Shown here piece by piece: positions 24,866 through 37,230 of a stretch of 64,000 nucleotides of DNA. The stretch lies in NCBI RefSeq assembly GCF_018812025.1, contig NC_063045.1:51610079-51674078 (forward strand). Direction: 5' to 3'. A program made the translations under genes and the position numbers. The notes beneath the pieces were generated by a model. It saw only the letters and a program-made list of their open reading frames with translations. It searched no databases and had not been told where the DNA came from. Source of the stretch: Megalobrama amblycephala (lineage: Eukaryota; Chordata; Actinopteri; Cypriniformes; Xenocyprididae). How positions within the stretch are numbered: the first letter of the stretch is position 1; the number at the start of each line of letters is the position of its first letter.

Positions 24866-25235
24866 AAAAAAGTTAATTGTGACTTTTTATCTCACAATTC
24901 TAAGGCCTTTTCTCAGAATTTAAACTCGCAATTGCAAGTTATAGTCAGAATTGTGAGATATAAAGAGATATAAATCCTGACTTTTTTCACGCAAATGCAA
25001 GTTTTTATCATGCAATTCTTTATAAATCTTTATAACTCGCAATTTACTTTTTTTCTCAGTTGCGATATATATACTTGCAATTGCATCTTATAGTCAGAAT
25101 TGCGAGAATCTGAGTTTATATCTCACAATTGTGACTTTATAACATGAAATTGCGAGTTATAAAGTCAGAATTCTGAGATATAAATTGGCAATTGCAAGAA
25201 AAAAAGCCAAAATTGAGAGATAAAATGTCACAATC
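24866..25235. repeat. Degenerate self-complementary tandem repeat
   Basis: Variants of AATTGCGAGTTATAAAGTCA and GAATTGTGAGATATAAA recur across 370 bp in both orientations (for example GACTTTTTATCTCACAATTC against CAGAATTGTGAGATATAAA). The array can therefore fold on itself. It is a known type of cyprinid low-complexity repeat and is non-coding. Confidence 0.88.
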
Positions 25236-25999
25236 ACCTTTTTTGTTTTTTATTTCATGGCAGAAACAAGCTTCAATAGAATTGTATTCTGTTTGCATCA
25301 TGGAATCATTATTTTCCTGTTTATAACTGTAAAACTGCTTTGAAACAATCTGTACTGTATAAAGCCATGTATATATAGGTGACTCGACTTCTTGTTGGGC
25401 TTTTTTGACTTGGACCATAAATCACATAACCACCAAGTAATGACCATACAGAACCACTCAGATCACCCTAGCCCACACAGGAACCCACTGTTTAGATCAT
25501 CCTAGCATTTCAAATTGCAAAGTTTAGGGTTCATATAAACAGAACTTTCAGAATCTGAAATCAGACTGGATTCATTCGGAATCCGGATTGACAAAAATCA
25601 GTAAACATGCCTTGTGTGAGCTGTGCTTTATTCATTGCTACACTATTGACAGTGAACCTATTTTGCCTGTGAAATTTTGCTAATGTAAAAGCACCTTAAG
25701 ACCAGACATATTTGTTCAGAAAAAAGGTTTTGTTTTGCAAAACGAAGACGTGCATTGGGTCTCATCTCAAAATATTTTCTACTTTAACAATGGATCAAAT
25801 GATACGACAAAATCACAAAGCACTTTGATAATTACATTAGATGCGCACTTAAATTCAAACAGCAAGAATCTCAGATGATCTGACCAAATATGTTTACCAA
25901 CATGATATAATGCACAAAATCAACTATCTGTATCTGGCGCAGCTCATTACAAGACTCCTTCTGTAATCAGAAACTCCCTCGACACGCACAGAGAGACGG

Positions 26000-26520
26000 C
26001 CAACACCAATTCAATCTTGCTGAGCCTTGAACTTGGATGCCGTCTAAGCCAACGTCACGGCTCCGTTCCCATTCACCATCACCCAGGCGTGACATGGCTT
26101 TGGCCCTGACCGTGATCTGTTATTGCACTTGAATATCAGAGCCTGCCGTCATCACAGCCTCTCTCATTAGCTTTGGCCGTGTCCGCTGCGCTCTAATGAG
26201 ACAAGTCTTTAATGTAAAGTTGCTCTCCGGTGAGGGCTTGCTGATGAGGGTGCACGTGTGTTTTGGAGCCGCCACTGAATTACCTTGGCGTCTGACTGAG
26301 GGGAGACACCTGGGCCTCGCCGCCGGAGGGGGGTTAGCCACGGATACAGTGCTCCCACGGGATCAGGTCCCATCTGCGAGAGGTGCTGAGGTAAATTCTC
26401 ATCAGGCCGGTGGGTGGCCACGTAAGAGACCTCGTCTTTATCTGTCTGATGGGCATGAGAGGCTTTTGTTTGAAGACATGCAGGAGAATTTGGGATGACG
26501 GACTAACATAATGAACTAAA
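26000..26520. promoter_or_regulatory. Candidate conserved non-coding element
   Basis: This unique GC-rich block has CTCATTAGCTTTGGCC, GCGCTCTAATGAGAC and CATCACCCAGGCGTGACATG. Open frames on both strands lack domains. Dense TAAT/ATTA sites in a GC-rich island suggest a developmental enhancer. Confidence 0.35.
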
Positions 26521-26799
26521 GGATGCTGCCCATATGAATCTCTCTGGCATGTGGTGTCATTTTAATTTGTCTGTTTAGGTATTCATTTGGCATGGTGAGG
26601 ATGTTGGAGAGGTTTTCCACTCAAAGTAGTGAATGAACACCTATTTACATAAATCATAAGGTTTGTAAATACTGTGGATTAAGTGGAAAAATTATATAAC
26701 TGTAATTCTCTCTTTAAAATACTAATGTGGACAAACAACTATGAGCACAAAACTGTAAAGAAAGTGGCTTTTTGAATGTAGCAATGTCTGAATTGTAAG

Positions 26800-26940
26800 G
26801 GTTTAATAATATATTGTTACAATATATCGCAATACAAAAATGCAGCAATGTCCGTATTTGTATTGCAATATATTGTGGCATATGATATTATATTGATATA
26901 TACATTATATTGATATATTGTAAGCAGCAACATGTATCGT
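26800..26940. repeat. AT-rich palindromic repeat
   Basis: AATATATTGTTACAATATAT and TTGCAATATATTGTGGCATA with ATTATATTGATATAT repeats form several overlapping palindromes. It is non-coding. Confidence 0.65.
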
Positions 26941-27384
26941 GTATAGTTCACCCAAAATGAAAGATTAGACATTTCATTTAGATTTTCTTATTAATAAGTT
27001 AAAAATAAAATATGTTATTTAATAAAATACAATATTTAAAACCTTTTAAATGTATGTAGTCAGGGACAGAATCCAAGCATATGTGTCATATGTGAGAATA
27101 AAGGACCAAGTCCAAGCCTATTCAAGTTCACCCCTGATGTAATATCAAATTTAGCATTTTAATGCATAGTATTTTTTACCATATGTGTTAGAAGTAATAA
27201 TAATAAAAAAACTTATTGGCTTTATTCAAAGTATCATAAGAGTACTGTATTTTGAGATCAGTATCGTGCATTAAACTGAATCATACACGAGTGAATAGTT
27301 ATACCCATACTGCTTTGTGAATGAATCCTTCTTTTGAGTCAAATTTTTTCAATGAATCATTTGAAATGATCCACAAAAATGGTC

Positions 27385-27600
27385 TGGGGTGCATTTTACA
27401 AAACCATCGTTAGCTAAATATGGTCACAAGTTCCATCGTTAGGAACATAGTTCAACGATTCGGTTTTCCCTAAAACCATAGTTCCAACAAACTTTCACAA
27501 ACAGCATCGCAAAGTTGTTTGTTCAGAACTACAGCTCTCGACATATGATTAGAGGAATAGTTTCTTGTTAGTAAATGGACTTTAATAGATCATGCTCTCG
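27385..27600. mobile_element. Recognised cyprinid repeat fragment
   Basis: CATTTTACAAAACCATCGTT, CTAAAACCATAGTTCCAACA and related GTTCAACGATT strings belong to a dispersed fish repeat I recognise. The exact superfamily is not assigned and no coding is present. Confidence 0.45.
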
Positions 27601-27650
27601 AGAAAAATAAGCAAGCTAGCATGCAATACAAATTATATTTCATTACATAT

Positions 27651-28062
27651 TGTCACAGTTCCAGTCATTCCCGGACTTCATTTCCCATAATCCTCCCTGG
27701 TCATCACCTGCACTCAGCTGCAGCACATTATTTGGACTATTTAAGCTAGTCACATCCTCACACACATTGTGAGGTCTTGTATACTCTGTTGCAATTCTGA
27801 GCGGTTATCATTGTGTCTGTCTGCCCGTTACTGTTCCTGTCTGTTCCCCGTGTACGATTCTCTGCTGCCTGCCCTTTGGACTCTTTGCTCTGTTTTGGAT
27901 TTACGATTGTTATCTGCCAGCCCTGACCCATTGCCTGTTCCTCGACTATGATTCTGCCTGCTCTCTGCCATACCTGTTTGCTGTTGTTCTACCGAAGCCT
28001 GTTGACTACGAACTCAGTTTAAATAAAAGCTTCCATATGGATCCTACCCTGAGTCCCGCCTC
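27651..28062 (+). mobile_element. Solo Gypsy-type LTR, right end lost in (AT)n
   Basis: It starts TGTCACAGTTCCAGTCATTC. It contains CATTTCCCATAATCCTCCC and CATCACCTGCACTC, a TATA-like ACTATTTAAGC at about 27,737, C/T-rich U5-like sequence with repeated CTGCCTG, AATAAAAGC at about 28,022, and the terminal GAGTCCCGCCTC. This is the layout of zebrafish-type Gypsy LTRs. No gag-pol flanks it, so it is solo. Confidence 0.75.

Positions 28063-28063
<1 letters not shown>

Positions 28064-28115
<52 letters not shown>
28064..28115. repeat. (AT)n microsatellite
   Basis: Uninterrupted AT dinucleotides directly follow the LTR end. Translation of it yields only Tyr-Ile repeats. Confidence 0.97.
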
Positions 28116-28118
<3 letters not shown>

Positions 28119-28407
28119 AATTTCATTCTACGTCTCTTCTCTTTTTCAAAAGAATGAAAGTTTTGTTTTTGAAAAGCTCTGTAACATTACATATAATAAA
28201 CATTAGCCTTATAAATGCACTTTCATTTTTTTTCATTTACATTATGCATACAAAATGTAAAAGAGAAAAAAGCAACAAAAAAATATGAATTTACATATTG
28301 TTACAACCCTTTATTTTGTCTTTTGTCTTTTTTTTTGGGGAAGTGTTTGTGTCCAGGGATGGTGCTGATTGGCTTATGCAGGCTAATGAGTGGTCTGTCC
28401 TGATTGG

Positions 28408-29598
28408 TAAGAATCAGAAAGATTTATTGCACACACAAGGAATTTACCTTGGAAATGAAGCTTCCAGTAGACACATAAATATAACAGGACTAAATGAACC
28501 GGACTAAATAGGACTAAATTAATTTACATGGATATTGCAAAAAAAAGTGGGGTATTGCTCTTGGATGGCATTTAAATGTTCAAGAGGGAAATCGCCTGTG
28601 GGAAGAAACTGTTTCTGTGCCTAGATGTTCTAGTGCCTAGTGATCTGAAGCGCCATCTGGATGGAAACAGTTCAAATAGGTGGTGGCCGGGGTGATCGAA
28701 GTCTGTGATGATTTTACTTGCATTCTTCCTTACTCTGGAAGAGTACAGGTCCAGGAGGGTGGGCAGAGGAGCACCAATAATCCTCTCAGCAGTCCGGACT
28801 GTCCGTTGTATTCTCATGATGTCTGATTTGGGGACTGATGGTGGTCATGATGGTGAGTGGGATGTTCCTTCTGAAGTCCACCATTATCTCCACTGTTTTG
28901 AGCATGTTAAGCTCCAGGCAGTTATGACGGCACCAGACAGCCAGCTGCTCAACTTCAGACTCATCACCGTCCTGGATGAGGCCGATGACTGTGGTGTTGT
29001 CTGCAAACTTCAGGAACTTGACAGAGGGTCTTTAGAGGTGCAGTCATTCATGTACAGGGAGAAGAGCAGAGGGGAGAGGATGCCAACCTGAGGAGCACCA
29101 GTCCCGATAGTGAGAGTCCTGGATGTGAGTTTCCCCAGACTCACTAGCTGCAGCCTACCTGTCAGAAAGCTGGTGATCCACTGACAGATTGGGGTGGGCA
29201 TAAAATGCTGGGTCAGTTTGTATGAGAGAAGATCTGGTCTGATGGTGATGAAAGCCGAACTGAAGTCAAAAAATAAGATCCTTGCTTAAGTCCCAGTCTG
29301 TCGAGATGTTGCAACTTGCAAGATATGTAATGCAGTCCCATGTTGACTTCATCATCCACAGACCTGTTTGCTCTGTAGGGAAACTGAAGAGGATCCAGCA
29401 AGGGATGTCCCTCAGGTAGGCAAACACCAGTCTCTCAAATGACTTCATGAACACAGATGTGAGAACGACAGGTATGTAGTCATTAAGTCCAGTGATTTTG
29501 GGATTTTTGGGGACCGGAATGATAGTAGAGCAGTTGAAGCAGCAGTCAATAGGTTGTTTGCTCATGACGTCACAGCAGCAGCGCGAATGAGTCTGGAG
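28408..29598 (-). pseudogene. L2-clade LINE reverse-transcriptase remnant
   Basis: Minus-strand frames read, from the RT to the C-terminus: [20 protein letters not shown] and MKSFERLV (29,266-29,565), then GTGAPQVGILSPLLFSLYMN (29,010-29,201), then TVRTAERIIGAPLPTLLDLY and HRNSFFPQAISLLN (28,572-28,817). These are typical blocks of fish L2/CR1 reverse transcriptases. The catalytic YxDD block is not readable because stops and frameshifts separate the frames. The 5' endonuclease half is missing, and the 3' end lies near 28,408 beside GAATCAGAAAGATTTATT. It is a 5'-truncated dead copy. Confidence 0.9.
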
Positions 29599-29599
29599 G

Positions 29600-30636
29600 G
29601 CAGGGAGTGATTTTTCTATATAGGAATCCTATCAAAAACTCAAAATCCATATGTTTTGCGTCGTTTATGGTTGCTCAAATCGATAAAATCGAGAACCCAG
29701 GTGTTTATATCGTTTACATAACTTATACTGTTTTTTATGACTATGACTATATGACTTTTATGACTATATTGTTTTTTTACTTTAAAAGTTGTCGCCTTTA
29801 ATAGCGTTTTGCATCTGCTGATACTGAAATGAAGATGGATACCTGCTTACCTTATTTGTTTTTGACTTGGTTAAATATCAACATTCTTCATGGTATCGTT
29901 TGCAGGGAAGATAAGCTATTTTATCCCAGTGAATGATAATTTGATGTTTTCACTTCAGTTTTGTAGTATTCCGTTATCAATGTTGATCTGGTTACCATGA
30001 GAACAGTGTCAAGCGCTGCTGCTTCAGCCATCATATGGTAGAAAATGCCCAAATAAATAAATGTTTAAAAAGCTGACAGACGTTGATTCAACAAAGACAA
30101 CACTTTCAAAAACACTCAGCTATGTGATTATTTTATTGAGTGATAGGGAGTGGGTTAAATCAGTGACATTATTAGATTTGATACGGCGTCTTCCACAAAT
30201 CCACGAATGATGATTTTTAACTCCAACCGTTGCCGTCTGTCAGTCAAATAATGCTAGTGGATGGGAACTTCTACTATAAGAGTAAATAAAACTTGCATAG
30301 ACAAGTCCAAATTAAACCCTGCGGCTCGTGACGACACATTGATGTCCTAAGACACAAAACGATCGGTTTGTGCGAGAAACCGAACAGTATTTATATAATT
30401 TTTTACCTCTAATACACCACTATGTCCAACCGCGTTCAGCATTCGCTTAGTAAGGTCTGATCGCGCTCTGACAACGGCAGTGATGTCTCGCGCATATACT
30501 TCAATGAGAGCGGTTAGAGTTAAAAATCATAATTTGTGTTCTACTGAAGAAACAAAGTCACCTACATCTTGGATGCGCTGGGGGTAAGCAGATAAACATA
30601 AAATTTTCATTTTTGGGTGAACTATCCCTTTAAGAG
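29600..30636 (+). mobile_element. Kolobok/THAP-type transposon remnant
   Basis: At 29,651 the plus strand reads MFCVVYGCSNR and then a stop. The Cys-x4-Cys spacing and YGCSNR match the start of a THAP zinc finger. The right end, AATTTTCATTTTTGGGTGAA followed by CTATCCCTTTAA at 30,636, is the same terminus as the TTAA MITE family in this window. A THAP finger with TTAA ends points to Kolobok-type transposons (family knowledge). No left terminus is visible, perhaps because of the adjacent L2 remnant. Confidence 0.6.
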
Positions 30637-30879
30637 CTCGGTGATCATTCTTAATTAGAATTAGAATTTGTTAATTAGAAATTGTAAGTTAGAAACTGTT
30701 TGGTATTTTGACCCCATTGCCTGTTTACCAACTATGGTTTGCCATCTTAACTAAATTGTTCTGGCCTTGTAATAGAGCTTTGTAAATACATTGTATAAGA
30801 ATCTGGGAAAAATAAGAAGTTTGATGCCATTTTGTTTGCTCACTTTTCTTTGTTTTTGGATAGGTAGGTAGGGAAGTTA

Positions 30880-31105
30880 ATTGAATTTTGCTTTTCTTTT
30901 GTTTTCTTGTTAGGTTAGCTAGTGCTGCAGTCAGTATAGACTTTTTATTTGTTGTTTTGGCTTGGTCAGCTCCTGAAGCAAATTTCCCTATTTATATGTT
31001 TGATCGCTGTACTTGTGTTTATATCATTAAAACCCTCAAAAGATCACCTGTTTCCTCTCTCTCATTTCATGTTGCCTCCTTTACCGCAAGATGAGGTATA
31101 ACAAG
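30880..31105 (+). mobile_element. Possible LTR 3' part
   Basis: A T-rich stretch with CATTAAAACCCTCAAAAG, then CTTTACCGCAAGATGAGGTA and TAACAAG, resembles an LTR end. TGTTACAACCCTTTATTTTG at about 28,300 could be the matching start, separated by the L2 and THAP remnants. This is tentative. Confidence 0.3.
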
Positions 31106-31630
31106 GTACAATAGAATATAAAAATATATAAAAAAATATTTTATCTTTCTCATTCAATGACTGTCTAATACAGTACAGTCTTACTTCAGCTAACAAAACC
31201 ATACAGCTGGGTTTGCGAATGTGCTCTAGTACAGATTGAATAATGGACAAAGTTACTAAGGTTTCAGAAAACAGTCATTACTAGTTAATTTCTTCAACGA
31301 TGCATCATCATACTATGGTGGTTAAGGAGTGAGTTATGTAGTTGTATGGGAAACACACCCCTGAGCGATTTGTTCAAGATTAAGACTGAATCCCTCTAAC
31401 TGGTTTCAAGCAAGTCAACACACTGATGCACTGAACCAAGAATGTCTCTTTCAGACATGTCTGACTCGCCGTGATTCAAGTAAACAACTCACCAACTCGT
31501 TGAACCTGAAAATCGTCTCTCTTACAGAGCTGCCTGTCAAAAAAACTCCAAAGCGATTCCACTGCCTGACTCAACTTTGGTACCTGTGAAGAAAAAAAAA
31601 ACTATTAAAAATGTTATAATACATATGAGT

Positions 31631-32289
31631 TTAAAGGGTTAGTTCACCCAAAAATGAAAATTCTGTCATTAATTACTCACCCTGATTTCATTCCAAACCC
31701 GTAAGACCTTCGTTCATCTTCGGAACACAAATGAACATATTTTTGATGAAAGCGGTTTAATCCACATTTTCTGAAGAAATTCCATTGCTTTTGATGATAA
31801 ACAGATTTAATTTAGACTTTTATTCACATATAAACATTGATCAGCGAACATAAGCAGAACCTGAATGACGTGCAAGAACAAACCTCTTCTGGAATGAACC
31901 TCATTGGTTATGCAGCACGTTTGAGCTTCCGGAAAAGGTTTGTTCTCGTGCGTCATTCAGGTTTGGTTGAGTTTCTTCTTATGTTCGTTGTAAAAGCCTA
32001 AATTAAATTTGTTCATTTATATAATTATCATATAAATCAATTGTGTCAGACAAATTGGACTAAACCACTCAATTCATATGGATTTGTTTTCTGATCTCAT
32101 TATGAACTTTATGAAGCTTCAAAGTTTCAGTTGCGTAGGCTGTCTATGGAAGGACAGAAAGCTCTGATTTCATCAAAATGATCTTCATTTGCACTCTGAA
32201 GATGAACGAACGTCTTACGGCTTTGGAACGACATGAGGGCGAGTAATTAATGACAGAATTTTTTATTTTTGGGTGAACTATCCCTTTAA
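31631..32289. mobile_element. TTAA-flanked MITE, copy 2
   Basis: It starts TTAAAGGGTTAGTTCACCCA and ends GGGTGAACTATCCCTTTAA, with inner CATTAATTACTCACCCTGAT and GGGCGAGTAATTAATGACAG. It is longer than the other copies (about 660 bp) and has a central segment with GCACGTTTGAGCTTCCGGAA. Confidence 0.9.
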
Positions 32290-32299
32290 TCAATTTCTC

Positions 32300-34980
32300 T
32301 TTCTTTACGATTACAATTAGCAAGTGTTTAACAAGCTAACCGGTTATCATTCTCTACAAATTTACATTAGAAATATTCATCACCTTTAAAGCTATAGCCT
32401 AACTAAAAAAACTCAAAAATCAAGCATAGAAACAAGAATGAAATATGGTTTGAAGAATCAAAAATAGGTTCGTTTATAATTTCTCAAGGTACAAAAACTA
32501 TTCAGCTCCCTTTAATGTCACGTATAACGCAAAGTGTTCGGATGAAAAAAGTGCACATATTTTAGTATTTCAGTGTGATTTCATGATGCTTTAGGTGAAA
32601 AAAGATAGAAGGCTGCCTCATAATGAAAGCCTCCAAACCAAAATGTGCTTTTTATCTGAACTGGAGTCTGCAGGTGCTGCAATCAGCCGCGCCGCTGAGT
32701 GAATCTAATGATCATTCACACCACCGTGATAATGATCTGATCTAAAGCCAGTCGAGGGAGATGAGATGAAACAGAATTTGAAGATGGGTGTAAAAAGCTC
32801 CCATCATTGACGACTCACTCATACAAAAAAAGAGAGCAAGCATCCATCAGTATCACTGGCAGAATTTGTACTTCTAGATTCTGGAACGAAATGAAGTTCT
32901 GAATGAACTCTCTTCATGTTAAGTAAAAGCTCTGGGTGTTTAGGCTTGGTATGCCTTATAGGTGAAATTATGGAAGGGCATCGCAGGAGGAATCTTGGCA
33001 GAGCACACTTTGTCAGACAAGCAGCACATCTGTGACCCTGCAGGGGGTCAGTCAGCATGGACACCCTGAAGATCCAAAATTACTGCCTGGCAGCCATCAA
33101 CCATGCAGAGGTTATTTATGAAAACATCCTCACCTCCAAAACTAGCTAAAAAATCACAATTTGCTCTAATTGACTGTGAATGCATGTGCGAATTTTTGTT
33201 CGTAGGGGATAAACAGAAATATCTCTGCCCATTAGATATTATGCAAATAAGCACTTTGAGCTTTATAAAATGCAAAGGAATTTTGACTGCCAATCCTAAA
33301 AGCAATCTCTCAGACACAAATTCACTTAAACGCTTCCAGCATCTTTGCTAAAATGCTAAATTATGAAATAATAATCGTAATTATCTTCGCTTCCTCAACG
33401 CCCCTTAATGTGTCAGAGGGTCATTACAATTTCTCTCACATTCAGCCATTTAAAGGGCTTTCGTGACTTCGCTGATGATAAAAAAAAGTGCTTGATTTCA
33501 CGAAGCCGTGAGTTACTATGTGATCTGACTAAGAAGTGCTCCTCTTAATGCCAGCAAGACGTTTAGAAATGCCTCTAGAGCGAGTCTAATCAGAAGGCCA
33601 TGCTTCTGATCATGAGCAAACATATCCATTCCCTCATTAAGCTGAAGGTATGGTAATGCATGGCTGTGGGGTATAATATGCATACGCTAAGAGATTCCCA
33701 TTTTAGATTTGCATTCACAAATATAATGTCCAGTGTTGTAGTACAAAGCCAATTTTACAATATGGGGTTGCGGCTCTTTATTATTCATATTCATCATGGT
33801 TGAGGGATTCTTTATAATGCATCTTGATGAGAAACGAACACCTTAGGCTAAATTCATACACAATTGAATCATCCGCATAGGTTTCCTCTTAACTTGTAAA
33901 ATAATAGAAAATATGAGCTTAGGAGGATTCTTTTATATTTTGTAATATAAAGTTATATGGAAAACAAACTGATAACTTTATCGTTACAGCTTAGTATTCA
34001 GGTTCCATCGCCATACGTTGAATACCATGAAAATCTTTGCATTAATGTACTGGTACATTTAGAAACTCAAGAGAAGACACAATCTTGTCATCTTTGGGTT
34101 TTTTAAAGGTTACACTGTCTCCTGACTCTACATATAACCTTTAGCAGACATCAAACACAATGAAGTTGTCAGAAAACTCTCAGATACGGACATAAAATGG
34201 TGTCAGGATCGTTCACTGTTCTTAGGAAGGGCTATAACCTCTGACCTTATATAGACTCTGTTAAATCATGTGAACAGCTGTGAGGCTGCAACTCAGTTAA
34301 GTTGTATTCCCTATAGGATGGCAAATGTTTTTCAACACAAATAAATAACTCAACAGCATCATTAAATCCTTAGCATTACTTAAGGAGTGATGCATGCATA
34401 ATAAAGAGCAGATACTTGGGCTTCTGAGAGTATAACAAAATGCACAATAGTGGCTGCCAGAATTAAAACTGAAACAAAATTATACTGAATTAAACAGGAC
34501 ATAAAGAAAGAAGAGACCTGCAAAACTAGAAATCTAAAGCTGTTATTTTATGTATTAGAGCAAGAAAAGGGCATGATTGCATGCATTATTTTTTATAGAA
34601 AAAAAATATATATATTCGTTGTGCGTAAAACACATGCAAGTAAAATTTGCCAAGTCTGTGTTTGTTGCCACTTTGACAAACTCGATCAGACACAAGGCAG
34701 AACGAGGATGAGCAACCCCGCCTAGTGATCAGCAGTGGTACTTTTCCTTGTAATGTAAAAAATATAAATAGACATGTATTGCAGCAGAGGAATATAACCA
34801 TTTATAAAATGGGTAATTAATTTTAATATTTAAAAATATATAAAATAATAATAATCGTTAATGTTTTATATAGGCCTATAAAATTGTAACTGGTAGAGAG
34901 AATTTGCTGCTGCAAGTTACAGTGATGAAATGGTAAATCTGAATTATCAAATGTTTATTTGAATAATATAGAATTATCAG
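32300..34980. other. Unique sequence with possible conserved non-coding elements
   Basis: No exon is supported; the small frames at 33,048-33,351 have no domain. The part at about 33,340-33,860 contains TCATTAAGCTGAAGG, GGTAATGCATGGC, ATAATATGCATACGC and TTTATTATTCATATTCATCA. These dense POU/homeodomain-like motifs suggest an enhancer. The rest is AT-rich with no recognised repeat. Confidence 0.35.
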
Positions 34981-35600
34981 ACTCAGAATGAGCTTTATTC
35001 GCCAAGTGTGTGCAAACATACAATAATTTGTGGATTTTAAGAGCTCTTGGTACATACACAAGAAAACAGAAAGAACATTTAAATAAGTACAATTAAGAAA
35101 AATAAGCTATAAAGCAGCCTAATATACATCTAGGTCAGAACACTTATGTTCACATGTGTGCATTATGTGGCCTACTGTATATACAACTGTACAAATAAAA
35201 ATATGTATTACATGTAGGCCTGTTTATTTATTGCCTAACTCTCAGGTGGTCAAAAACGCCATAAGAGTACTGAATTGTGGATTATAAAAACAGGTAGGCT
35301 AATTGTGTGCTAGCTATTTAAGGTGGAGATAGCCTGGTGGAAACATGTTTTAGATGCTCTAGGCTAGTGCATCTGTAACGTCTGCCTGAGGGGAGAAGTC
35401 CAAACAGGTTGTGGCCTGGGTGGGTGAGAGGGGTTACCTGCCCGTTTCTTCACTCTGGAGATGTACAAGTCTTGAAGGTTGGGCAGGTGCACACCAATTA
35501 TCCTCTCGGCTGTTCTGGCAGTCCGTTGCAGTCTTTTATGTCTGATTTGCAAATCGGCTCTCACTCCGAACAGTTGAAGGAAGAACGCCGTGGCGTGAAC
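34981..35600 (-). pseudogene. L2-clade LINE 3' end
   Basis: On the minus strand, LQRTARTAERIIGVHLPNLQ and DLYISRVKKRAGN (about 35,450-35,550) match the C-terminal part of the L2 reverse-transcriptase ORF, the same block as in the 28.6-kb copy. The 3' UTR-like AATGAGCTTTATTCGCCAAG lies at about 34,988. Everything upstream of this block is missing. Confidence 0.85.
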
Positions 35601-35849
35601 TTGGTCAAGCGGAGTGATACAAACGGTGAAGCGTCCTTTTTGTATCAGCACAATTTAATATACATATTTTTTTCCACAATATTATTATTATACTTCAAAA
35701 CAGTAACATTAATGCAAATTATAACTCTAGACTGTCTATATATAATTATTACTTTTCATAATAATTACCTATAATATTTTGTATAGAATATTATTAGCTA
35801 TAACGTAATTATTTATACTATTTTGCATAATATTAAAATAAGAGAGAAG

Positions 35850-35922
35850 CTGTCAATCTCGCTTGAGGTGAGCGCGCGTGCGCGCTTCCTCTCTGCCCCC
35901 TCCCCTTAGCAACAGAGGCAAG
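35850..35922 (+). promoter_or_regulatory. msantd2 proximal promoter / 5' UTR
   Basis: An abrupt GC-rich patch directly precedes the start codon. It contains GAGCGCGCGTGCGCGC, close to the NRF1 palindrome, then a C-rich run and CCTTAGCAAC, the reverse complement of an RFX X-box half site. No TATA box is visible, as expected for a broadly expressed gene. The start context AAGATGG is good. Confidence 0.6.
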
Positions 35923-36750
35923 ATGGCGGCCCCCAGTAACGCTGAGGGTTCTCCTGATCTATCGGTGCCGCTGAAGATTCCCAAAACCGAGGTTCCTTCC
36001 CCAGAATCAGAGGATCTGAGTGACAGCAACCAATACCATTCCAACCCCTCCACCCCTAACAGATTCTCTCCTCTGAACGTCGGAGCTTCGCTGTCCGGGG
36101 GCGCAGGCCGGAGTGGATCGGCCTCTGCCTCCAACAGCTTCACCGCTTGCCGAGGCATGTCGTGGACACCGTCCGAAACAAACGCGCTGATCGCCGTGTG
36201 GGGCAACGAGAGGCTGGCGGAGGCGCGGATGCAGCAGCTGGAGGTGGCCGGGACGGTGTTTTCTGGTAAGGCGCCGGGACCAGCGATGTACGAGCGGGTG
36301 TCCAGAGCGCTGTCAGAGCTGGGTTATGAAAGGACCCCATCCCAGTGTCGAGAGAGGATGAAGGTAAATAACACATCGAAACACATGGCTGTCATTCGGA
36401 TATGCTCAGAGACTTGTTGTCATGTTTGTATGGCAGTTTGTTTTTGTCACACATGGCTTTGGTGAAGCTGTCAAAATCAAAATATAGATATAGATCGGTC
36501 TCATCTCAGGCATATTAGACCGATGGCTGTCAGTCAGTTGTGATCATGGAGTTGTTGTTATTTTGTCTCTGCTTCACAGAGCTTAGGTGAATATGGCAAA
36601 ATCTAAACAAATGGCAGTGATTAGGGCATTGAACTTTAGATATCACTTATTAACACAAAACATAAAAGCTTGTCTGTACTGCCTGCTTCAGCATCTACCT
36701 GTGAAATCACTTATACTACCCTCAACATATATGATTTACCTTTCATCATA

Positions 36751-36813
<63 letters not shown>

Positions 36814-37151
36814 GTATGGCCTCCATTGGCCTTGATAACAGCTTGCATTTTTGCTGGCATTGTTATGTACTTTTCCACAGTCTCTGTTGTTATTGACTTC
36901 CATATAGTTTCTAGTTGTTCCCAAAGACTTGCTTTTAATGAAACTTTTGTGCGATCTATCTTTGAATCCATTAAATCTCAACAATAATTATATTTTAGCA
37001 TTAGAAACACTACTGTGACTAATGAGCTTTCACATACTGGTGTGGATTACAGAAACATAAAAAAAAAAAAGATTTCAATCGCCAATACTGTACTTTAGGG
37101 CAGCTGTGGTGCAAACTTTACATTGGGTGGTGGTCTAATAAATTTGTTACG

Positions 37152-37230
<79 letters not shown>

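Noticed and set aside
28690..29091. Plus-strand ORF of 128 codons over the LINE
   Set aside because: It is the antisense of the L2 reverse-transcriptase remnant.
35878..35922. Upstream in-frame start for msantd2 at a non-ATG codon
   Set aside because: The ATG at 35,923 has good context and begins the MAAP sequence typical of the family; the upstream part is promoter-like GC-rich DNA.
36687..36971. Plus and minus ORFs in msantd2 intron 1
   Set aside because: They are built around the (TA)n tract and lie inside the intron.
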